From Melieria omissa (taxonomy: Eukaryota > Arthropoda > Insecta > Diptera > Ulidiidae), in contig OZ020269.1 of assembly GCA_963971225.1 (NCBI GenBank), positions 42,491,264 through 42,555,263 of the forward strand: a stretch of 64,000 nt of DNA, in the 5' to 3' direction. The notes under the pieces are model-generated. The model worked only from the letters and a program-made list of their open reading frames with translations, ran no database searches and was not told the DNA's origin. Positions 57,490 through 64,000 of this stretch are shown here, piece after piece. Positions within the stretch are counted from its first letter, which is position 1. Every line of letters begins with the position of its first letter. Made by a program: the position numbers and the translations under genes.

Positions 57490-57560
57490 TAAAATTAATC
57501 AACGAAGCGCAGCATACGGTTACAAACAACCATACAGCAAAAAGATTCGGTTGATGATCA
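57490..57560 (-). repeat. Foldback end B fragment
   Basis: 'aatcaacgaagcgcagcata' and 'accatacagcaaaaagattc' resemble 16867-16930 in the Foldback-like element. A terminus-like 'acttcatattcttt' follows at 57918-57931. Confidence 0.55.
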
Positions 57561-57561
57561 C

Positions 57562-57917
57562 AGGCGCTCATGGACGTAGCTAGGTATGGGTAGGGGAGGG
57601 TAGTTCCCCCTCGTAATTCTATATTTTACATACATATGCACAGAAATCTATTTGAATTTTATATTCTGAATTTGGAAGTGTTGTTATGTGTTTCCCCCTT
57701 TAATTTGTTGCTGGGTACGCCCAGACACTTGCTTTTCGCAAAAAAGAATGAAAACATCGGCACACTCTGCCAAAACTAATGTAATTGTTCAGTGGTCACT
57801 TCATTGTAGCAATACAGTTACGCCGACGCAAAGGATAGACCTGCTGGCGCCGCAGCTATTGGCAATGCGTTGCCTTAGCAACGATGTGTATGTGTCATGC
57901 CAAAGAAAATAAAGACT
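57562..57917. other. spacer between Foldback-like scraps
   Basis: G-rich word 'ggtatgggtaggggaggg' and C-rich 'ttccccctttaa' bracket 57580-57705. No gene recognised. Confidence 0.35.
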
Positions 57918-58003
57918 TCATATTCTTTGATCATGCACAAAATTTTTATTTTCATTTATATCACATTTTTTGAACACATTATTAATTTCAGGTATAGCCG
58001 ATT

Positions 58004-58244
58004 TGTTCAGATGTACTGTGCTGTATCTAGTGATTTGTCGATCCCATCACTAATCCCAATCTTTCCTTCTCCTCTTGTATTAATATTCCCACTATTTTCT
58101 GCTCCCCGGCTTCGGCCATTGGTATCGTTTAATGTTTCTTGTCTTCTATTGTTACTTGTTCTTTGCACCTCGCATAATAAAGAACCCCAAACCCGAACTC
58201 CACATTTTTCATTTATCCGCTCCGCCGCGACACGAGAATTTACA
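58004..58244 (+). repeat. 5' LTR of the BEL/Pao element
   Basis: TGTTCAGATG...AATTTACA with an AATAAAG signal near 58176. Differs from the 3' LTR at about two positions. Confidence 0.95.
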
Positions 58245-59842
58245 TGGTCCTTCGAGCTACTGCGGACCCGCGCCGCGAAACACAAAATATACTTATTAAA
58301 CAAGTTCAAATACAAAACAACAATTACAAGAAAACAGTGACAACACAAATCAAAGAAAAGTGCAACGAAACACTAGCTAACTTATCACACGAAACAAAAT
58401 AAAAAGTGTTAAATAAATACATAACTAAAAGGTGCAAAAAATTTCAAAAATTAAAAGCAAAAAGCACAAAAAGCCTAAATGCAACATAGACAGTGCAGTG
58501 ATTTTGCAGAACGCATAACAAAAACAGAAACGCGGGCAAAAACAACAACAAAACACACACATAATTTCAAAAATTACAAAAAAAACAATAACGAAACATT
58601 GAACAGTGCAGTCTAGTGCAACAACAAAAACGCTCACACCACCAATACGACAACAACGCACACCCACAACGCAGAGCAGCACACACAACAACAGCAGAAA
58701 CAACAGCATCGCAGCACAGTAGCGGACACACAGCAAGAGATCCAGCAGGAGATCCCCTATCTCGGGCACGGGGCCCAAAAAACAGATAAGCGGAATATTT
58801 TTATAAATATATATACCCCAATATATACCCACTCCCCAAAATCCAGAATAAAAATTTTCATTCTGGTACCCCGCTTATCGCGTGCATATCTCCCTTAGTA
58901 CAAAACAGCGCAGTGCAGTAAGCAATTCCGCTACTGCACATAATTCGGCGCTTTCTATATTTTCGCCGACTCTTTTGTGCGACCTTCGCTGCCGAAGCAG
59001 CAAAAACTCCGCTGCAGCCAACAAATACGCACTGTTCTTGTGCAGTAAATAGGCAAGCAGCATTTCTCCCGCTGCATTCCTACACTCCCACTTGTACGCA
59101 TTTTCGTGCTTTGTTTTTGTGCGACATAAGCAAGCACTGAGCAGCGAGCACTCCCGCTGCTGCTTCCAAGTGCAATTGCTTATTCGCACTTTTGCCTAAG
59201 CAATTTACCACTCTCGCTGGCAGAAGTAAGCAAACGCGAATACAGTGGGACGAGTAGCCCATTTTCGCAGCACATTGAATAATTTTCAATAGTGCTGCAC
59301 TTAGGCACTCATTGCACAGCTGTTGTCACCCCAAGTAAATACGGTGGGACAAAAACAACCCACCTGTACTCAAAACTTTTTAATCGTTCACCCCATTATT
59401 GTTTGGTTCCCCTTATACAAAATATAATAAAAATAAATTATTATTACCCGCACTAATACACAAATATACATATATTAACATACTCTTTACACACAAACAT
59501 ATATTCACGGTTGCACACAAATAAAGAAACATTCACATACACATTTGACTATATACCGAAAAATTTGTTGTTTAATAATAATTTCCCTAGTTCTTATCAA
59601 CATATTTCTTGTTGAGTCCCTATATACATATACCAATTTCTTGACGCGTTTACACAGACAGTTGTAAACTTTTTTCCTCAACAAAAATACAAAGTCGCAT
59701 TGAAAATTGTTTACACTTTCGTGTACATTTCTCCATTTCTAAATTATCGTTCGCGCGGACGCGGTAATACTAACGGTTTATTCCTCATAAGCCTTATATT
59801 TATATTCAATCGAAACCCCCTTCGAACTTTTAAGCCATTTCA
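58245..59842 (+). other. primer site and ~1.6-kb A-rich leader
   Basis: Starts with the primer site. A/C-rich, with 'aaaacaacaacaaa' and 'acacaacaacagcaga' words and several 'gcagtaagcaa[t/g]' words (58915-59230). The minus-strand frames here are shadows of low complexity. Confidence 0.6.
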
Positions 59843-60700
59843 ATGCCTGTTGAGTCTCCTTCTCCAAAATATTCAAAGTCAACAGAGGCACATTTGACAG
59901 TTCCTGTCACTCGCGAGGCAATTAAAACTCGCTCTCAGCTCTCTAATCCCAAAGCAACCGATCCCAGTGTTGCCACATTTGGTTTTGAGTCCGAGAGACT
60001 CGTGCAATTATGCACACAGTTTTCATCGGCTCCCATTGAGGATTTGACCAAATCACTGGTCCAAATCAAGCAGAAAAATCTGCAAGCCTAATGGGAAAGG
60101 CTAATGCGCGCACATCAGGCAGTCTTCCTCGCTGAAGACAACAGCCAGCCCGACGGTTTTAAAGAGTCGGCTAGGCAAAAGATCGACGCCTGCCCGCGAA
60201 AAAGGGTAAAACACAAGCGTTGGCTCGACGCCACGCGTCAATATGCACAGCAAGTGATGGAAACTGCATGCCCCTCGCATTTCCACATTGCACCCCCCCA
60301 AACAATAAACCTCGAGCGCACCCATCCCGGGTCCGAGTCAGTCGCCATTCCCGTGCGACCTATTCCAAGCGCCTTCACTCCTCTGACGGGAACTCAGGCG
60401 AACCTCATGCTTACACCCCACACCAACGATGTCAACATCATCACTTCTCACAATTGACATCTCCTCTTTTGCAGATCCGACGCTAGTGACCACCCCCGCA
60501 GTTGCCCCCAGACTGTCAGGCACGTCCGCACCGAGCGTCACCCGCAAAGAGGTCCTAAGCGCATTCCCCAGCGCTCCGTCATCGCTGATCGGCGAGAACT
60601 CCCCAGCCGTCAGCCCAGCAGCCCTTCCTACAGCCAGGCAGTCGCGCATCACCATCCAGCCGTCGGCCGTAACCCCGGACGAGGCCCCGACACACATTTA
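59843..60700 (+). pseudogene. BEL/Pao gag N-terminal region
   Basis: Start MPVESPSPKYSKSTEAHLTV at 59843. A predicted helix (FGFESERLVQLCTQFSSAPI) is followed by a TAA at 60089-60091 in an otherwise open frame, then WERLMRAHQAVFLAEDNSQP, the sort of helical segment seen in BEL/Pao gags. The frame shifts near 60455, and a proline/serine/alanine-rich linker runs to about 60700 just before the 3' LTR. No capsid C-terminus, zinc knuckle or pol. A related remnant lies at 22004-22513. The identification leans on the LTRs. Confidence 0.65.
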
Positions 60701-60728
60701 TTATTGCAATTTGCAATGGCGGCCGGGA

Positions 60729-60969
60729 TGTTCAGATGTACTGTGCTGTATCTAGTGATTTGTCGATCCCATCACTAATCCCAATCTTTCCTTCTCCTCT
60801 TGTATTAATATTCCCACTATTTTCTGCTCCCCGGCTTCGGCCGTTGGTATCGTTTAATGTTTCTTGTCTTCTATTGTTACTTGTTCTTTGCACCTCGCAT
60901 AATAAAGAACCCCAAACCCAAACTCCACATTTTTCATTTATCCGCTCCGCCGCGACACGAGAATTTACA
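60729..60969 (+). repeat. 3' LTR of the BEL/Pao element
   Basis: Same as the 5' LTR except about two substitutions (for example ccgttgg for ccattgg). Confidence 0.95.
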
Positions 60970-60974
60970 CGATT

Positions 60975-61385
60975 AAAAAAGTTAATAAAAGAAGCGTTAA
61001 ATGTTAAGAAAACTTTTGCTTCTCATCCAGCCTTGAACCCGAGGCTAAATTTACGAAAAATAAATTACGGATATCTGATGTGCTGTCTACCTGTTACACC
61101 AAATACAGTACGTGATCGTTGTAGCTAAAATCATAAATGTATGTTGCAAAAAAGAATATCACAAGAAAGAAAAGAAATTCAAAATTAATTCAATCCGGCA
61201 AAAGTTCTGGATGAGCACATGCAGCTGTGTGTGTAAAATAGCTTTGCGGAAAAAAACTGTAATTCAGAGCTTGAAATTTTCGTGCCGTTTTCGTCGTATG
61301 AGACTGGACATCTATATGATGAGTTACGTTCGGCAGCACTGCTCTCGAGTAGCAGCGTGCCTATCAGTGATTTAAACTGAAACAA
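60975..61385. other. spacer with repeat Z fragment
   Basis: 'ggcagcactgctctcgagta' at 61330 belongs to repeat Z. No gene. Confidence 0.4.
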
Positions 61386-62693
61386 CCCTGCAGGAAAGAA
61401 GTAGTCAGTTGGCAAAAGTAACTAATTTTTAACTAATTATTTGACAACTAATTTGTAACTGATTGAAAAATCATGCATGGCTACACAGTTCACGAGCGCA
61501 TGCACCGTACTCGTTGCGTTGTTCGTACAAACGACAAGTCGCCATTGGCGTCTGCGCGGTGAACAAGGGTTGCCTATTGTTTGAAAATTGATATTTTCTG
61601 GGGTCACGTTTTCGATCCTTAGAATTTGTAAGTGAATCCAATGGGTTGGCAACATAAACGACGCCATATCGTGTTTTTTCGTCAAAGCGTGCGCGTGAAA
61701 AAGTGTAAATAAGTGCGTAGTTTAAAGAGGTGTGTAAAATAAATTATTTAATAAGAAAGAAAAATGCCTTAAAATCAAAAAATATTTGTCGCAAAATAAC
61801 AAAAACAGAAGTGGAATTGAAAATGCGGCTGAAGGCACGACTGAATACGTGCAAGTGGAACATTTGTGCGCGGAAAATTACAGCGTGCCTGTAAGCTGTT
61901 GTCATTGTAGCCGTGAACATTTTTGGGACTAATGGGAAAAAGCTTAAGAAGGACTACAACACATTTTTTAACATTTTGCACGTACACATATGCAAAATTA
62001 CATTCACTGTGCATAATATTCCCATAACTAATTCTACAATTCGTTCCTCTTTTAACTAGATTCAATAAATGCAGCTGATCCCATGGAAGAGCTGAGAGCA
62101 GCTTTTGCCGGCGTTAAACTTAAATTTATTTAATATCTTAGTGCCTTAAGTGAACTGGCTGAAGTATTGTTTTCTTTTACTTTTCTTTCTTTAAATTAAT
62201 TTTTCTTGTAAAATGATTTGAACTGTTATTTTTATGAAATGTTTTACATGTTTGCTGTTTTGTTTGTAATTAGTTATAAATATTATTTAAAAGGAGTGTA
62301 TGTACTTTGTTTTTGAAAACATTTTATAACACAATCTTATGAATTGAATTCAGTATATTTGAAAATTCATATAATGGGGTTATATGCAAGTAATTTTTAA
62401 TTTGTTACTATTTGACTAGTTTAAAATCAGTTACAAACTAACTAATTTTTAACTAGTCACAAAACAACTAGTTTTAAATCAGTCCATTGCGGACTAATTA
62501 TTAATTAGTTTGGAAACAACTAGTTATAAACTAGTTGGGAAGTCATGCAGAGGTAGACATTTGTGTGCTGCTAGGACATCGCCACGTTAAAATAATCACT
62601 TCTTTTCAAGCAAAATAACTAATTTGTAATCAGTCCTGTACAGAAAAGGACTAGTTATAAATTAGTTTAAAATTAGTTACATTTCCTGCAGGG
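61386..62693. mobile_element. TIR element with ACTAGTT/AACTAATT arrays, class unknown
   Basis: Ends CCCTGCAGGAAA and TTTCCTGCAGGG. Next to both ends are many copies of 'aactaattt', 'aactagtt' and 'taatcagt' words (about 61425-61460 and 62395-62685). The middle (61680-62130) is less simple; after a possible acceptor 'ttttaactag' a frame reads DSINAADPMEELRAAFAGVK before a stop, which might be a last exon. No target duplication is clear. Confidence 0.6.
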
Positions 62694-62748
62694 AAACCAT
62701 TTGACAACCATAAAAACATTAATTGCTTATACACGCATGTGTAAGAAT

Positions 62749-64000
62749 CAGGGCCGTCGATAGGATATCAGGGCCCGGTGGTAGTTACCTCCGGCCCCCC
62801 CACCCCACCACAAACTCGTGCCACACAATAAATAAATTATCTCAGAATAGAATATGTACATATAGTGGTCGAGTTGATAGTATCAAGAAATAAAAATACA
62901 AATACTTGGAAAAAGAATTTATTTTATGATCTCACAATGAATATTTGTTGAATAAATCATTTTAATATAAGAAAAGGTATTACTTTTTATAAAATTCAAC
63001 GATATTACACAAATGATTATTCATAGGTGAGCTTTCCTTGCTTTAGCTGATGCGAACGAGTTGATGAGCTCTTCAAAATCTAATTCTCTGGCCAGTTGTG
63101 CTTCCAAACACAGAGTAGCTAGACTTGACACTCTAGTTTGGGTTGAGCAGGACGGATGGAAGTTTTTTATTCTTGCCAAAACACTGAACGACCGCTCACC
63201 ACTCGCAAAAGATACTGGAATCGTGCAAAATATACGCAGAGCGATGCAAACGTTTGGGAAAAGTCTGTTCAATTTCTTCGCATAAATGGCATTGAGTAAA
63301 TCGAATGGAGGTAGTTGAGGTCCAAAATTTGCTTCATATATATTCTTGAGGTGTATAATTTCATTTGATAGGTTTTGAGATACATCAGCAGGATATTTGA
63401 CTGCAAATTTTTCTGCAGCAGTCTGACATTCTTGAATGTTTGTATCTGAAAACTACCACAGAAATTAAAATGTTTCATTCAGTTCATTTATAGCTTGAAA
63501 TCTTCTACTTATTCCACTCATGACTGAATCGATTATGACAAAAAAGTGTTTCTCTTGAAATCGATTTCTTCAATAGTGCACTCTTCATTGACGATATCAT
63601 GTGACGAGTCAACACGTTTTTTTTTTCCTGGCTGGTCGTAAAATGGATGAAGTATCGATGAAATTGTCGGCGACGATTTTGCATTCATTATAAATTCCAC
63701 TCCACTGGTCGCGTAGAAGCTGCAAGTCGGCAAGTAAACTTCGAAGATTGTCGACTTCAACGTCAATGGTAGCGTTCATCTCTTGAAGAACCAGATTTCT
63801 TTCATTAATAGCCTGAAGAATTTTGAACCAAATGGAAGCCATCAAGACACACTCAAATGTACTCATGTATTTTAGAATGCCATTGACGTCCCGAAGAGTT
63901 TCTGCGGTCAGATTCAGTTTTTTGATTTCTTCAAGAGACTTTCTCAATCCAGGAAGATTCTTTGCAGACGGTTTCACACCATCGATTCTTGCAGCCCACC
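62749..64000 (-). mobile_element. hAT element (ZMYM1-like), 3' part; runs off the window
   Basis: The terminal CAGGGCCGTCGATAGG (62749) resembles ends of hAT elements with TTF/ZMYM-type transposases. Coding sequence lies on the minus strand. The other end is outside the window. Confidence 0.75.
63021..64000 (-). pseudogene. hAT transposase C-terminal half, partial
   Basis: Reading from 63977 or beyond: AKNLPGLRKSLEEIKKLNLT, then LMASIWFKILQAINERNLVL, helical segments of the ZMYM1-like hAT core. This frame ends at 63609, and the chain resumes in other frames down to the dimerisation domain at 63272-63021 (RIFCTIPVSFASGERSFSVLA, followed by KNFHPSCSTQTRVSSLATLC). SVPVSVASAERSFS-type motifs mark this domain. 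Several frameshifts lie between 63280 and 63610, so it is probably inactive. The N-terminal zinc finger would be beyond 64000. Confidence 0.82.

Larger units (their letters stand above)
58004..60969 (+). mobile_element. BEL/Pao LTR element, short form without pol
   Basis: Two near-identical 241-bp LTRs (58004-58244 and 60729-60969) and a perfect 5-bp duplication CGATT (57999-58003 and 60970-60974). The internal part is only 2.48 kb: a long A-rich leader and a gag N-terminal region, with no protease, RT or integrase. The primer site TGGTCCTTCGAGC directly after the LTR fits the BEL/Pao group. Confidence 0.9.

Noticed and set aside
57897..58340. 147-residue protein
   Set aside because: It lies across the BEL/Pao LTR; the same sequence recurs in the 3' LTR, so it is LTR DNA, not a gene.
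58425..58832. cysteine- and leucine-rich minus-strand membrane protein
   Set aside because: Complement of the A/C-rich leader of the BEL/Pao element; low-complexity composition explains it.

Overview
This window is a transposon graveyard from an insect genome, most likely a higher fly (a tephritid or drosophilid-like dipteran). That guess rests on the families present: several mariner types, R1- and I-type LINEs, Gypsy and BEL/Pao LTR elements, a Foldback/Galileo-like family, P-superfamily elements with THAP domains, Transib, hAT, and TTAA (piggyBac-type) insertions. I found no host gene that I can support. There are no operons, Shine-Dalgarno sites, bacterial genes or CRISPR arrays. Nearly every recognisable coding stretch belongs to a mobile element and carries stops, frameshifts or deletions.

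Layout. 1-3.2 kb: a Foldback-like element with 9-bp target duplications, interrupted by a rosa-like mariner. 3.3-5.6 kb: a TIR element hosting a TTAA element. 5.6-9.2 kb: an internally deleted mariner, a Tc1-like remnant and a nearly intact DD41D mariner. 9.8-12.4 kb: LINE and LTR scraps, a P-type MITE, tandem repeats and a Harbinger-like element. 12.4-17.3 kb: a 4.95-kb element with the same Foldback termini that carries a THAP/P-type transposase. 17.3-21.2 kb: about 250-bp repeats hosting an R1-like LINE, itself hit by a TTAA MITE. 22.8-28.4 kb: Gypsy copy 1 (+). 29.4-33.1 kb: a full-length tRNA-derived SINE, an I-type LINE 3' end, and a composite repeat with three tRNA-Glu-like segments. 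33.5-38.0 kb: nested MITEs, a P derivative and a hAT. 38.0-46.2 kb: a P-type MITE, then a 7.4-kb P-superfamily element with 8-bp duplications. 46.3-47.5 kb: a deleted mariner and a solo-like LTR. 48.2-55.2 kb: a Transib element hosting Gypsy copy 2 (-). 58.0-61.0 kb: a short BEL/Pao element with both LTRs. 61.4-62.7 kb: an unclassified TIR element with ACTAGTT arrays. 62.7 kb to the end: the 3' part of a ZMYM1-like hAT.

The most informative point is the nesting order, which can be read from target-site duplications. Two TTAA MITEs sit in coding sequence such that removing element plus one TTAA restores the frame. The scattered halves of a P element join into one 7.4-kb element by a shared 8-bp duplication. 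Gypsy copy 2 sits in a Transib whose unoccupied target is visible in a related repeat at about 38 kb. The density and nesting suggest pericentromeric heterochromatin or a piRNA-cluster-like locus; that is inference.
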